DNA of 38,947 bases from Oscillospiraceae bacterium. Lineage in GTDB: Bacteria; Bacillota; Clostridia; Oscillospirales; Oscillospiraceae. The stretch is taken from positions 1-38,947 of the forward strand of contig JAHAWY010000038.1 in NCBI GenBank assembly GCA_018385135.1. The letters are read 5' to 3'. A program made the position numbers and the translations under genes. Under the pieces are notes generated by a model. The model did no database searches. It saw nothing but the letters and a program-made list of their open reading frames with translations, and was not told the origin of the DNA. Of this stretch, positions 24,514 through 32,706 are shown piece after piece (the first letter of the stretch is position 1; each line of letters starts with the position of its first letter).

Positions 24514-25199
24514 TTATTCATGTTCTCCTCGATCATTCGGCAAATAATGGAAAAGCTCTTTTCAAGAGTGTTCCCCGTTGTATCAACCAAAACGGCGTCC
24601 TCCGCCTGCTTTAGAGGGGAAATGCTTCTCTTGCTGTCATTCTCGTCGCGGTAGAGGATGTCGCGCAGGACATCGTCATAGCTTGTCGCGATCCCGCGTA
24701 TGAGCAGCTCGTCATATCGGCGCTGTGCGCGCTCGCCTGCATCGGCTGTAAGAAAGATCTTGAGGTCAGCGTCGGGAAGAACAACAGTGCCTATGTCGCG
24801 CCCGTCCATAATGACGTTATGCTCTCTTGCGAGCCTGCGCTGCATTTCAAGCAAATAGGCGCGCACGGGCGGCATTGCGGACACATCAGAGGCATAAATA
24901 GATACCTCAGGCTTTCGGATATCGCTTGTAACATCACGCCCGCCAAGCAGCATACGCTGCAAGCCATCGCCGTCATGATCCATCGATATATCAAGCTTAG
25001 GCAAAAGCGCGGCAACACCCGCCTCGTCCTTGGACGCAATGCCGGCTTCAAGCGCGGCAAGCCCCACCGTGCGGTAAATTGCGCCGGTGTCAACATACAA
25101 AAAGCCTAGTTTTTCGGCGCAGAGCTTTGCAATTGTGCTTTTACCCGCGCCCGAAGGACCGTCGATGGCGACTGAGAAGCTCTTTTTATCCTCGTGCAT
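24510..25199 (-). CDS. cmk: Cytidylate kinase
   Basis: 229 aa from the ATG at 25199 (MHEDKKSFSVAIDG), chosen because AAAGGG lies 8 nt upstream; an ATG at 25223 is possible but lacks a site. The P-loop is [10 protein letters not shown], and GRDIGTVV is the family motif. It phosphorylates CMP and dCMP. Confidence 0.95.
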   Translation of the reverse strand: MHEDKKSFSVAIDGPSGAGKSTIAKLCAEKLGFLYVDTGAIYRTVGLAALEAGIASKDEAGVAALLPKLDISMDHDGDGLQRMLLGGRDVTSDIRKPEVSIYASDVSAMPPVRAYLLEMQRRLAREHNVIMDGRDIGTVVLPDADLKIFLTADAGERAQRRYDELLIRGIATSYDDVLRDILYRDENDSKRSISPLKQAEDAVLVDTTGNTLEKSFSIICRMIEENMNK

Positions 25200-25223
25200 A
25201 GAATTCCCTTTCATGCAGTTCAT

Positions 25224-26462
25224 TTATTCCATAGAATTTGCGGCGGCAAACGCCGTTGACCACGCAATTTGCAGGTTGTAACCGCCGGTGTAGGCGTCTA
25301 CATCTATGATTTCTCCGGCAAAATAAAGCCCTCTAACGAGCTTGGACTCCATAGTTTTTGGGTTGATATCCTTCACGCACACGCCTCCGGAGGTGATGAT
25401 TGCCTCGTCGATGGGACGCTTTCCCGTAACATGGACGGGAAAGGACTTGAAAAGCTGCACAAGCTCAGTTCTCTGCGCACGGGTAATGGAGTTTACCTTA
25501 ATATCCTCCGGAATACCCGAAAGGCGGATGAGGACAGGTATCATCGCGTGACCGGCAAGGTCGGTCAGAGAATTTTTAAAATCCTTGTTGGCGTATTTTG
25601 AAAAGTCACGCAATATGCGGTCATCAAGCTGCTTGTTATCCAAACCGGGCTTGAGGTCGATGCTGATGCGATAGCGGCTAAGCTCGGCTTCACGAAGATG
25701 CGAGCTTGCCGACAGCACCAGAGGACCGGAAATTCCGAAATGTGTAAACAGCATCTCACCCAGCTCGCTGAAAACGGTCTTGCCGCTTTCGGCATCCGCG
25801 ACATTGAGCTTTACATTTTTAAGCGAAAAACCCTGTAACTGCTCGCAATAATCATCGCTTGCCTCAAGCGGCACAAGCGAAGGCTTCGGCTGGATTATTC
25901 TGTGCCCCAAGGCTTCCGCCATTGCGTAGCCGTCCCCTGTTGAACCGGTGCCGGGGTAGCTCATGCCGCCTGTACAAAGCAGCACCTGGCGGCAGGAGAT
26001 TACGCTTTTATCCGTTATCACGCCGCAGACTGCGCCGTTTTCGGTTTTAATCTCAAGCGCGCGTTCCTGCAAATGCTTTACCCCGCCGCGTTTTGAAAAG
26101 CGTTCAAGGGCATTTGCTACCTCGTGCGCATTATCGCTGACGGGAAAAACACGGTTGCCGCGCTCGGTTTTGAGCGCAACGCCGAGCTTTTCAAAAAGGA
26201 GCATCGTATCCATCGGCGTAAAGTTGCTGACAGCGCCGTAAAGGAACTTGCCGTTAACCGGCACATTTTCGAGAAACTGCCGTACCTCACAGTTGTTGGT
26301 TACGTTGCAGCGGCCCTTGCCGGTTATGCGAAGCTTTTTACCCAAAAGCTTATTCGGCTCAACAATAAGGGTTTTCATCCCTTTTTGTCCAAGATAGCCC
26401 GCGGCTAGAAGTCCTGCGGCTCCACCGCCGATAATAACCGCGTCAGTGTTCAGCGTGTTCAT
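25224..26462 (-). CDS. BaiN/HI0933-family NAD(P)/FAD-dependent oxidoreductase
   Basis: 412 aa. The N-terminal FAD-binding motif is IIGGGAAGLLAAGYLG, followed by the family signature GKKLRITGKGRCNVTN and the C-terminal SGGVCVKDINPKTMES...GLYFAGEIIDVDAYTGGYNLQ. Members of this family include YhiN/HI0933 and the bile-acid enzyme BaiN; physiological substrates of most are unknown, so bile-acid activity should not be assumed. It overlaps the end of the RpiR regulator gene by 20 nt and has only a weak ribosome-binding site, suggesting coupling. Confidence 0.9.
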   Translation of the reverse strand: MNTLNTDAVIIGGGAAGLLAAGYLGQKGMKTLIVEPNKLLGKKLRITGKGRCNVTNNCEVRQFLENVPVNGKFLYGAVSNFTPMDTMLLFEKLGVALKTERGNRVFPVSDNAHEVANALERFSKRGGVKHLQERALEIKTENGAVCGVITDKSVISCRQVLLCTGGMSYPGTGSTGDGYAMAEALGHRIIQPKPSLVPLEASDDYCEQLQGFSLKNVKLNVADAESGKTVFSELGEMLFTHFGISGPLVLSASSHLREAELSRYRISIDLKPGLDNKQLDDRILRDFSKYANKDFKNSLTDLAGHAMIPVLIRLSGIPEDIKVNSITRAQRTELVQLFKSFPVHVTGKRPIDEAIITSGGVCVKDINPKTMESKLVRGLYFAGEIIDVDAYTGGYNLQIAWSTAFAAANSME

Positions 26463-27306
26463 ATACGTCGTTTTCCGACCATACGGTCTCCAGTCTCTTG
26501 AAGGTGTCCGACAGCGCGTCTTTTGAACGCAGACCGATAGACACGATTAGAGCGTTTATTAAGCTCAGCGGAGCAATAAGTGAGTCGAGGAAGGATACCA
26601 TGTCGCTCTTGGCGTAAAGCAGAATATCCGAAAGCTCCACGAGCGGCGAGCTATCGCCATCGGTAAGACCGATGGTGGTAGCGCCTGCGCTTTTGACAAA
26701 GCGCATCGCCTTGACCGTTCGCGTAGAGTAACGCGGGTAGCTCATGGCAATGAAAACATCTCCCTCGCCTATTCTGAGCACCTGCTCATAAATCTCGCTA
26801 ACGGCAGTGTCGTGGAGTAAGTATACATTGTCTCGTAGTATGTTCAGGTAATAGCCCATGAAGCTTGCAAGAGCAGTTGAGGAACGCATACCGACAATGT
26901 AAACGTGCTTTGCGTTGATGATAGCGTCCACAGCCGCGTCAAAGCTGGCACTGTCAATCTCCTCGATGGTTTTTTGCAGCTTTTCCATATCTGCGGAGAG
27001 AACCGCTTCGAGAACATTAGAGTCATCGATCAATTCCTTTGCGACCTCAATGCGCTGTACGGAGGTAAGGCGGTTTCTTATCATTTCCTGCAAAGCCTTG
27101 CGCATACCGGGATAACCGTCATACCCGAGCTCGGCGGCGAAGCGCACAACTGTTGATTCGCTGACACCAACCGTAACTCCGAGCCTTCCCGCCGTCATAA
27201 ATGCTGCCTTGTCGTAGTTTTCCAAAATGTATTTTGCTATGCGGCGCTGACCTTTTGAAAAGCCTGCGCTGCTGTTTTCGATTACTGCAAGAACGTCTTT
27301 CTCCAT
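26443..27306 (-). CDS. RpiR/MurR-family transcription regulator
   Basis: 287 aa from the ATG at 27306 (MEKDVLAVIE), with GGAGA upstream; an in-frame TTG at 27351 lacks a site. The N-terminal HTH_6 domain (about 10-80) includes LGVTVGVSESTVVRFAAELGYDGYPGMRK. The SIS sugar-phosphate-binding domain lies at about 115-245 (VYIVGMRSSTALASF, AMSYPRYSTRT). Such regulators usually control neighbouring sugar or amino-sugar genes; none is present here, so the ligand and targets are unknown. Confidence 0.92.
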   Translation of the reverse strand: MEKDVLAVIENSSAGFSKGQRRIAKYILENYDKAAFMTAGRLGVTVGVSESTVVRFAAELGYDGYPGMRKALQEMIRNRLTSVQRIEVAKELIDDSNVLEAVLSADMEKLQKTIEEIDSASFDAAVDAIINAKHVYIVGMRSSTALASFMGYYLNILRDNVYLLHDTAVSEIYEQVLRIGEGDVFIAMSYPRYSTRTVKAMRFVKSAGATTIGLTDGDSSPLVELSDILLYAKSDMVSFLDSLIAPLSLINALIVSIGLRSKDALSDTFKRLETVWSENDVYEHAEH

Positions 27307-27356
27307 ACTCCCACATCTCCGTAAGTATTCGGCAAGAGCCGCTTTATTCAAATAAT

Positions 27357-27386
27357 ATAATAATACTCTCTATATAAAAAAAGCAA
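27357..27386 (-). promoter_or_regulatory. Candidate promoter of the RpiR-flavoprotein-cmk-plsC-ispH unit
   Basis: Minus strand: -35 TTGCTT (27381-27386), then overlapping -10 candidates TATTAT at 27357-27362 (18-nt spacer) and 27360-27365 (15 nt). The whole 27307-27443 gap is very AT-rich. A 7-bp stem TTGCATT/AATGCAA (27415-27441 region) may end rluB transcripts weakly. Confidence 0.4.
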
Positions 27387-27443
27387 TATGACAGATAAAA
27401 AATATTTAACTTGCATTTTTTTGATAAATCAATGCAATTACTC

Positions 27444-28163
27444 CTAAGTATTTGTGTGCATATGCAAGCTTGCAATTTCCTTTGCATTCAAGAAACGCCA
27501 TTTCCCGGACGGAAGATCTCCAAGAGACAGTCCTCCCTCCGCCACACGTTTTAAACGCAGAACCTCAAGACCTGCCAGATCGCACATTTTTCGTACCTGG
27601 CGATTGCGCCCCTCGGATATCGTCACGGAAATCAAAGCGCTGTCCGTCGTTTCGCCAAGAAGCTGTACCTTAGCAGGCTTTATCGGCTTGCCGTCTATAA
27701 CAAGCGGCTGACGCAGCGTATTAAGGGAAGCTTCGCTCACGCTTCCTCGAACACGCACCTTGTAGGTTTTTTCAATTTCTCCGGAGGGGTGCGCAAGAGC
27801 GTTCGCAAGCTCACCGTCGTTGGTCATAAGGAGCATACCCTCAGAGTCCATATCAAGCCTGCCGACAGGGAAAACGCGCACGTCAAGCCCCGAAATAAGG
27901 TCGGCAACGGTTTTCCTGCCGCGCTCGTCGCTCATAGTCGTAACATAGCCGCGGGGCTTGTTGAGCATTATGTAAGTCCTCTCCGCTGCTTGGCGGAGAG
28001 GCTTGTTATCAATGGTGATTTGGTCGCGCTCGCTGTCAGCGCTGTCGCCAAGGGAGGCTGTTTCGCCGTTAACGGCAACACGTCCCGAGCGAATAAGCTC
28101 CTCCGCCGCTCTGCGCGAGCAGAAGCCGGAGGCTGCAATCAGCTTCTGAAGCCGCATTATCAT
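27444..28163 (-). CDS. rluB: RsuA/RluB-family pseudouridine synthase
   Basis: 239 aa from the ATG at 28163 (MIMRLQKLIA), with GAGGAG 8 nt upstream. An S4 RNA-binding domain (about 1-60: SRRAAEELIRSGRVAVNG) is followed by the catalytic domain with Asp in GRLDMDSEG. The RluB type modifies U2605 of 23S rRNA; RsuA and RluE/F types look similar, but the position after scpAB and a carboxypeptidase matches Bacillus rluB. Confidence 0.9.
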   Translation of the reverse strand: MIMRLQKLIAASGFCSRRAAEELIRSGRVAVNGETASLGDSADSERDQITIDNKPLRQAAERTYIMLNKPRGYVTTMSDERGRKTVADLISGLDVRVFPVGRLDMDSEGMLLMTNDGELANALAHPSGEIEKTYKVRVRGSVSEASLNTLRQPLVIDGKPIKPAKVQLLGETTDSALISVTISEGRNRQVRKMCDLAGLEVLRLKRVAEGGLSLGDLPSGKWRFLNAKEIASLHMHTNT

Positions 28164-28183
28164 ATCTGACGCTCCTCGTTTTG

Positions 28184-29326
28184 TCAATCCTGAAATACGA
28201 AGCCATATTTATTTGCCATAAACCACACTCGGCGAAGCTTTTCCCACGCAGTCAAATCGGCTCCTGCCGAAAGCGGAACGCTCTCGGCGAAAAACAGCGG
28301 GAACTCGCCAACCAGCGCACCATCTGCCGTTACGAAAGCGCGACCCGCGCAGTCGTCCTTCTTTATGCCTGCATATACAAATTCGGGCAACTCCAAAATC
28401 AGATCCAGCTTTGCGTCTGACTTGATAAGCACCCGGCTGTCACCGGAGCAAACAACGGAAACCCTGTCAGAACTGCCGGAGACAACGGGAAGCTCGCAAA
28501 CCTTATCAAGCGGCATTGCCCGCACATAGCGGAAGTTTTCAAACGCCCATGTATACATCGCCTTGTGGTCATCCCAATCATTGGGGTCAGAAAGAGTCAC
28601 GCAGATAAGGCGCAGACCGTCTTTTTCCGCGCAGGTCACGAGACTTCGCCCCGCTGCCATCGTATAGCCTGTTTTGCCGCCAAGGATATAATCACAGCTC
28701 CAGAGCAGCTTATTGTGGTTCATATATGAGCGCTGACCGACGGTATGGTATTTCGTGCCGACAATTTCCGCAAACAATGGGTATTCCATAGCTGCCCGCA
28801 TAATCTCAGCAAGGTCGCGGGCGCATGAATAATGCCCCTCGGCGTCCAGACCGTGAGGATTTTTAAAGGAGCTGTTTTGCAGTCCAAGCTGCGCTGCTTT
28901 GTTGTTCATCAGCTCCGCAAAGCCCTCAACGCTGCCGCCGCAGTGGAAAGCAAGCGCTGTTGCCGCGTCGTTGCCGGAGGCAAGCATCAAACCGAAAAGC
29001 AGGTCTCGGACCGTCCATTCCTCCCCTGCGCACAAATAGACCGATGAGCCTTCGATATTTGTGTATTCAGGCTTGATTACGACGATTTCGTCGGGATCGC
29101 AGTTTTCCAGCACCACCAGCGCCGTCATAATCTTTGTTGTGCTGGTGATAAGCATATCCGAGTCGGCGTTTTGCTGATACAGCAGCTCGCCGGTGTCCGC
29201 GTGCATAAGAACCGTTGCCGAGGCAGAGTGCGAGGGTGCGGCATATGCCGCCGCCGAAAGGCTAAGCACTGCCGTTAAAAACAATGTAATGGTTCTAAAA
29301 ACGTTACTTCTAATAATAAGCACCAC
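28184..29326 (-). CDS. Serine-type D-Ala-D-Ala carboxypeptidase (peptidase S11)
   Basis: 380 aa. A signal peptide (about 1-29, cleavage after AYA or AYAA) is followed by catalytic motifs Ser62-Thr-Thr-Lys65, Ser117-Gly-Asn and Lys218-Thr-Gly, with a C-terminal beta domain. It trims D-Ala from peptidoglycan stems outside the membrane. The start is GTG at 29326 or 29323; no ATG fits and the only site, AAGGG, lies too close. Both GTGs sit inside a 17-bp hairpin. Position after scpAB and before rluB matches dacB (sporulation PBP5*) of Bacillus, but a DacF or DacA role is equally possible from sequence. spmA and spmB, which follow dacB in Bacillus, are absent. Confidence 0.92.
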   Translation of the reverse strand: MVLIIRSNVFRTITLFLTAVLSLSAAAYAAPSHSASATVLMHADTGELLYQQNADSDMLITSTTKIMTALVVLENCDPDEIVVIKPEYTNIEGSSVYLCAGEEWTVRDLLFGLMLASGNDAATALAFHCGGSVEGFAELMNNKAAQLGLQNSSFKNPHGLDAEGHYSCARDLAEIMRAAMEYPLFAEIVGTKYHTVGQRSYMNHNKLLWSCDYILGGKTGYTMAAGRSLVTCAEKDGLRLICVTLSDPNDWDDHKAMYTWAFENFRYVRAMPLDKVCELPVVSGSSDRVSVVCSGDSRVLIKSDAKLDLILELPEFVYAGIKKDDCAGRAFVTADGALVGEFPLFFAESVPLSAGADLTAWEKLRRVWFMANKYGFVFQD

Positions 29327-29355
29327 CCTTGTTATGCTGGGTAGTGCTTATTATT
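29312..29355 (-). promoter_or_regulatory. 17-bp leader hairpin or operator covering the carboxypeptidase start
   Basis: On the minus strand AATAATAAGCACTACCC (29339-29355) pairs along all 17 bases (one G-U) with GGGTGGTGCTTATTATT (29312-29328), around a 10-nt loop. The 3' arm holds the tandem GTG codons (29321-29326) and abuts AAGG. It begins about 10 nt after the predicted transcription start. As RNA it would hide the start codon; as DNA it is a large palindrome well placed for a repressor. No T run follows, so it is not a terminator. Confidence 0.6.
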
Positions 29356-29370
29356 GACAAACGCCGGTTA

Positions 29371-29399
29371 ATTATACTGATTCTTACAGGCGAATGCAA
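29371..29399 (-). promoter_or_regulatory. Promoter of the carboxypeptidase-rluB unit
   Basis: Minus strand: -35 TTGCAT (29394-29399), 17-nt spacer, perfect -10 TATAAT (29371-29376). Transcription should start near 29364, leaving a very short leader before the hairpin at 29312-29355. Confidence 0.72.
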
Positions 29400-29422
29400 G
29401 CTAAAGCAAATTAGCCTGTATT

Positions 29423-29794
29423 TTATTCTTTAAATTTATCAACTATTCCCTGGATTTTGTCAACGATATCGGGAGCCATGTCCACAATGCGGTCAACCGT
29501 GCTGTTAGCCGGAGGGGTAATGTTGAGCATTTTTACAACGCCGTTTGAGATGGTCAAAAAGCCAATAGGCTCAATTTTGACGCCCGCACCGCCGCCGCCG
29601 CCAAAGCCGCTTGTTTCTTTAACGGGAAAATCAGCTCCGCCGCTGGTGAACCCGAAGGTGACCTTTGATACGGGAATAAGCGTTATGCCGTCAGGCGTTG
29701 TTATGGGATTGCCTACAATGGTGTTCACGTCCACCATTTCTCTTATCTTGCTGAGGGTCACTTCCGTCAGGTCGCCGATAGGATGTCTTTCCAT
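29423..29794 (-). CDS. ytfJ: Spore protein YtfJ (GerW family)
   Basis: 123 aa, with the family core MVDVNTIVGNPITTPDGITLIPVSKVTFGFTSGG, a glycine run (FGGGGGAGVKIEPIGFL) and an amphipathic C-terminal helix. B. subtilis YtfJ (GerW) is a sporulation protein linked to germination through the cortex-lytic enzyme SleB. It follows a DUF2953 gene, as ytfI-ytfJ do in Bacillus. The ATG has AAAGGA upstream. Confidence 0.93.
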   Translation of the reverse strand: MERHPIGDLTEVTLSKIREMVDVNTIVGNPITTPDGITLIPVSKVTFGFTSGGADFPVKETSGFGGGGGAGVKIEPIGFLTISNGVVKMLNITPPANSTVDRIVDMAPDIVDKIQGIVDKFKE

Positions 29795-29828
29795 TTGTGT
29801 CAGTCCTTTCAGATGATGTGCTGCTGCT

Positions 29829-30437
29829 TTATGCGGCAGCTTTTTTTCTGCTGCGTTGCAGCTTTAAAAAGTCAATTCCGGTGGCTGCCGCAACATATAG
29901 TATTTCCCAAAATCTAATGCTTGTTGTAAGCCAAAGGTCATAGGAGGGGCTATCAGCCAAAAAATCGCAGTAGGCTGCAAAATCACGCTCGCGTATATTG
30001 AAGGCATTTTCCGCAAGAGGTATTGCGGCGGAGAGCGCGGCGTTAGCCGTTCCGTAAGACATGGCGGTTGAAAACGGGTCGCCGGAAGCTGCTGTGAAGT
30101 GTAGACGCAGATAATCTACCGTAAGCTTATGGCGAAAACGGCTTAGCGCCTTCAGCACGAGCTTTATAAGCGCGAAAATCTCCTCGCGGCTCGGTTTAGG
30201 CTTTTTCGGTTTCTTATGCTTTTCCGTCAAAGCGGCTTTTGGGGGCTTTGGCTTTTTCGTCTTTGGCTTTCGATTTGTGACGCCGGATACAAAGAAGCCC
30301 GGTGGTATCGCTCTTATATTTATAATGCCTATGCGCAGATAAAGCGAAAGTCCCTTGCTGTTATAGCCGCCGTCAACGCCGACCGGGATGAGCGCTATGA
30401 CCGAAAGAACAACAAGTATGATAAGAAGTGTTTTCAA
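29829..30437 (-). CDS. DUF2953 (YtfI-like) membrane-anchored protein
   Basis: 202 aa with a TTG start (GGGAG upstream). An N-terminal hydrophobic segment (about 3-20) is followed by a Lys/Pro-rich linker (about 57-85: KPKTKKPKPPK and repeats) and a conserved domain with KLTVDYLRLHFTAASGDPFSTAMSYG, the DUF2953 signature, ending in a lysine/alanine-rich tail. It is the partner gene of ytfJ in spore formers. The function is unknown; a sporulation role is inferred from the neighbour. Confidence 0.85.
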   Translation of the reverse strand: MKTLLIILVVLSVIALIPVGVDGGYNSKGLSLYLRIGIINIRAIPPGFFVSGVTNRKPKTKKPKPPKAALTEKHKKPKKPKPSREEIFALIKLVLKALSRFRHKLTVDYLRLHFTAASGDPFSTAMSYGTANAALSAAIPLAENAFNIRERDFAAYCDFLADSPSYDLWLTTSIRFWEILYVAAATGIDFLKLQRSRKKAAA

Positions 30438-30471
30438 AGCTTCACTCCCTTCGCAGAATGCAAGCTAATGC

Positions 30472-31068
30472 CTAGCCATCAATGGTCATTTGGCGGCTGT
30501 CCTCGCTTTTTAGGCTTTCAATAACGCTGCTTAACTGTGCTATGCCCTCATCAGAGCTCATGTCCGGCAGCTTTGGCAATTCGTTAATATCTGTTATTCC
30601 CATTGTGCGCAGAAATAACTCTGTTGTGCGAAAAATTGAGGGACGACCTGTCACATCAAGCTTTCCGCAAGTCTCAATCAGACCGCGCTCCAAAAGAATA
30701 CCCATTGTGTAGGAGCTGTCCACTCCCCTGACCTGGTCTACATACGCGCGCGTTACAGGCTGGAAATATGCGCATATCGCAAGCACTTCCAGCGCCGACT
30801 GGCTGAGCTTTGGCGGCTTGCGCTTTTCAAGCGCGTGAACTATGTCCTGCGCGTACTCCGGAGCGCTGCAAAGCTGAAGCGAATCGCCCATTTGCGCCAG
30901 ACGAATGCCGCGTCGGTCAAAGCTGTATTCGTCTGAGAGCTTTTTAGCGCATTTGAATATATCGTCTGTTTCCACGCCCAACACCTGCGCGATGCGCGAT
31001 GCGCGAACAGGCTCACCAGCCGCAAATAAAATCGCTTCTATTTTTGCTTCGATTTCTTTGTTATCCAT
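30472..31068 (-). CDS. scpB: Segregation and condensation protein ScpB
   Basis: 198 aa of tandem winged-helix type. It starts MDNKEIEAKIEAILFAAGEPV and carries QSALEVLAICAYFQPVTRAYVDQVRGVDSS and GRPSIFRTTELFLRTMGI, all typical. It forms the condensin complex with ScpA and SMC. It starts 13 nt after the scpA stop. Confidence 0.96.
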   Translation of the reverse strand: MDNKEIEAKIEAILFAAGEPVRASRIAQVLGVETDDIFKCAKKLSDEYSFDRRGIRLAQMGDSLQLCSAPEYAQDIVHALEKRKPPKLSQSALEVLAICAYFQPVTRAYVDQVRGVDSSYTMGILLERGLIETCGKLDVTGRPSIFRTTELFLRTMGITDINELPKLPDMSSDEGIAQLSSVIESLKSEDSRQMTIDG

Positions 31069-31081
31069 TTAAAACAATCAC

Positions 31082-31861
31082 CTATTCGGAGATGGACTCC
31101 GTTATTTCGACCGGGGCATCGCTTACTAAAAAAACGGTCATTTCGCCGTTGCTCTCGCGTATTTCAAGGCTGCCGAGACTGCATAGCTCCAAAACGGAGA
31201 TGAAGGTTGCGATTACCTCGCTGCGGCTGTGGCTCATGCCGTAAAGCTCCTTTAAAGTGCGCGCGTTCCCCGTGCGCAAAAGCTCGATCAGTTGCTCGCT
31301 TTTCTGACGAACACCGTAGATTATGCGCTTTGGAACCATAATTTCCGTTCGTGAAACAGGAGCGCCGCCTTTTGAAAAAATTGAAGCGAGAGCTGAAATA
31401 AGCTCACCCGGCTCGTGGCTGTAGCGGTATTCAATGCCGACAGATTTTATCGGTTCCGGCGGCTTTGAGAACATCAGCAGACCAAGCTCGGACATTCTTT
31501 GAAGCTCGGGCGTAACCGCCTTAACGCTCATATACGCATCATGACATTTTAGCTGCTCAAGAGAGGTCATCAGCTCCTCAAGCTCGGAGACCTCCTCCTC
31601 TCCAGCCAAAAGGGTTCTGGTTTTGATGTAAAGCAGGTGTGACGCCATTTGCACAAATTCACTGGCTATGTCCAGATCCATCTCCTGCATTTTAGCCAGA
31701 TACTCTACATATTGATCGAGAATATCGGCAATGCGCAGGTCGCGTATTTCAATTTTGTTTTTTGAGAGCAGCATCAAAATGAGGTTGAGCGGACCGCTGA
31801 AATCCTGCATTTCGTCGCGGCTTTTAACTATGCCCTCCAAATGGAAGGTGGGGTTATCCAT
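31082..31861 (-). CDS. scpA: Segregation and condensation protein ScpA
   Basis: 259 aa from the ATG at 31861 (MDNPTFHLEG), with AAAGGA 9 nt upstream; an in-frame TTG at 31879 lacks a site. The N-terminal kleisin segment is DFSGPLNLILMLLSKNKIEIRDLRIADILDQY, and a winged-helix C-terminus follows. It bridges SMC heads in the condensin complex with ScpB. Confidence 0.95.
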   Translation of the reverse strand: MDNPTFHLEGIVKSRDEMQDFSGPLNLILMLLSKNKIEIRDLRIADILDQYVEYLAKMQEMDLDIASEFVQMASHLLYIKTRTLLAGEEEVSELEELMTSLEQLKCHDAYMSVKAVTPELQRMSELGLLMFSKPPEPIKSVGIEYRYSHEPGELISALASIFSKGGAPVSRTEIMVPKRIIYGVRQKSEQLIELLRTGNARTLKELYGMSHSRSEVIATFISVLELCSLGSLEIRESNGEMTVFLVSDAPVEITESISE

Positions 31862-31903
31862 TTGTTTTGTTCCTTTCAATACGCTATGCTCTGAGGTTTA
31901 AAG

Positions 31904-32584
31904 CTAAATATAGAAGCTAAAGCCGAGGTTCATCAGCGGGCTGAGCAAGCCGACAAGAGCATTGACAAGATACGTCAGCACTGGGTCTATTACGCCGGTG
32001 ATAACAAGCAGCAGGACGATCAGCATCCCGTAACGCTCATACTCCATCAGCTTATAATACGCCTTGTCCGGCAGCAGGGCGAAAAGCACCTTCGAGCCAT
32101 CCATCGGCGGAATGGGAAAAATGTTGAACACCGCGAGGCTACAGCTAAAAACAGCTGTACGTCCCAATGTTTCGATGATCACATAGCCGAAATCACCAAG
32201 CTTCAGCAGCGGAATATATAAAAAGCCGTAAAGCAAAAGAACGACGGCTGCAAGCAATATATTTGAAAGCGGTCCTGCCAGTGCGGTTATAGCCATCCCG
32301 CGCTTTGGGTTTTTGAAGCTGTTCATGTTAACAGGCACGGGCTTTGCCCAGCCAACATGAAGGAACATCATGGCAATAAGACCAACGATGTCTAAATGCT
32401 TGAAGGGGTTAAGGCTAAGGCGACCTGCGTTTTTTGCCGTGTTGTCCCCAAGCTTATAGGCAACAAAGCCGTGGCACAGCTCGTGAAAAACAATGCACAG
32501 GAGGGCGGGAACGACTGAGAGCAAAATACCCGTAAGAACGCTAAAATCAAGCCCTTCCCAAATGGTTTTGATGGTTTCTATCAT
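31904..32584 (-). CDS. Site-2 protease family (M50) membrane metalloprotease
   Basis: 226 aa with about five membrane helices. The zinc motif HELCH (His34, Glu35, His38) lies in the first helix, and the second motif is NIFPIPPMDG with Asp162. This is the short form without PDZ or CBS domains, widely found next to scpA-scpB in Firmicutes; its substrate is not known. The ATG has GGAGGTGTT upstream. Confidence 0.92.
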   Translation of the reverse strand: MIETIKTIWEGLDFSVLTGILLSVVPALLCIVFHELCHGFVAYKLGDNTAKNAGRLSLNPFKHLDIVGLIAMMFLHVGWAKPVPVNMNSFKNPKRGMAITALAGPLSNILLAAVVLLLYGFLYIPLLKLGDFGYVIIETLGRTAVFSCSLAVFNIFPIPPMDGSKVLFALLPDKAYYKLMEYERYGMLIVLLLVITGVIDPVLTYLVNALVGLLSPLMNLGFSFYI

Positions 32585-32626
32585 AACACCTCCATAATGG
32601 AGACAGAATTTGCCTAAATTTAATTT

Positions 32627-32655
32627 ATTATATCAAAGACGCAATTAAAATACAA
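32627..32655 (-). promoter_or_regulatory. Candidate promoter of the M50-scpA-scpB-ytfIJ unit
   Basis: Minus strand: -35 TTGTAT (32650-32655, weak), 17-nt spacer, -10 TATAAT (32627-32632), about 45 nt before the M50 protease start and just after the yihA terminator. Confidence 0.5.
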
Positions 32656-32706
32656 GAGCGAAGCGGCGCTCCGGACAAAACCTGCCCATTGCGCCGCTTT
32701 GCTCTT
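32654..32706 (-). terminator. Terminator after yihA
   Basis: A 16-bp stem with one mismatch (AAGAGC.AAGCGGCGC; arms 32654-32669 and 32691-32706), with a 21-nt loop, is followed on the minus strand by GTATTTTAA. The upstream arm overlaps the yihA stop codon. It ends the tig-to-yihA block. Confidence 0.75.

Noticed and set aside
23938..25223. Frameshift or pseudogene in the cmk-plsC-ispH overlaps
   Set aside because: The 4-nt overlaps are normal coupled junctions and each product is full length.
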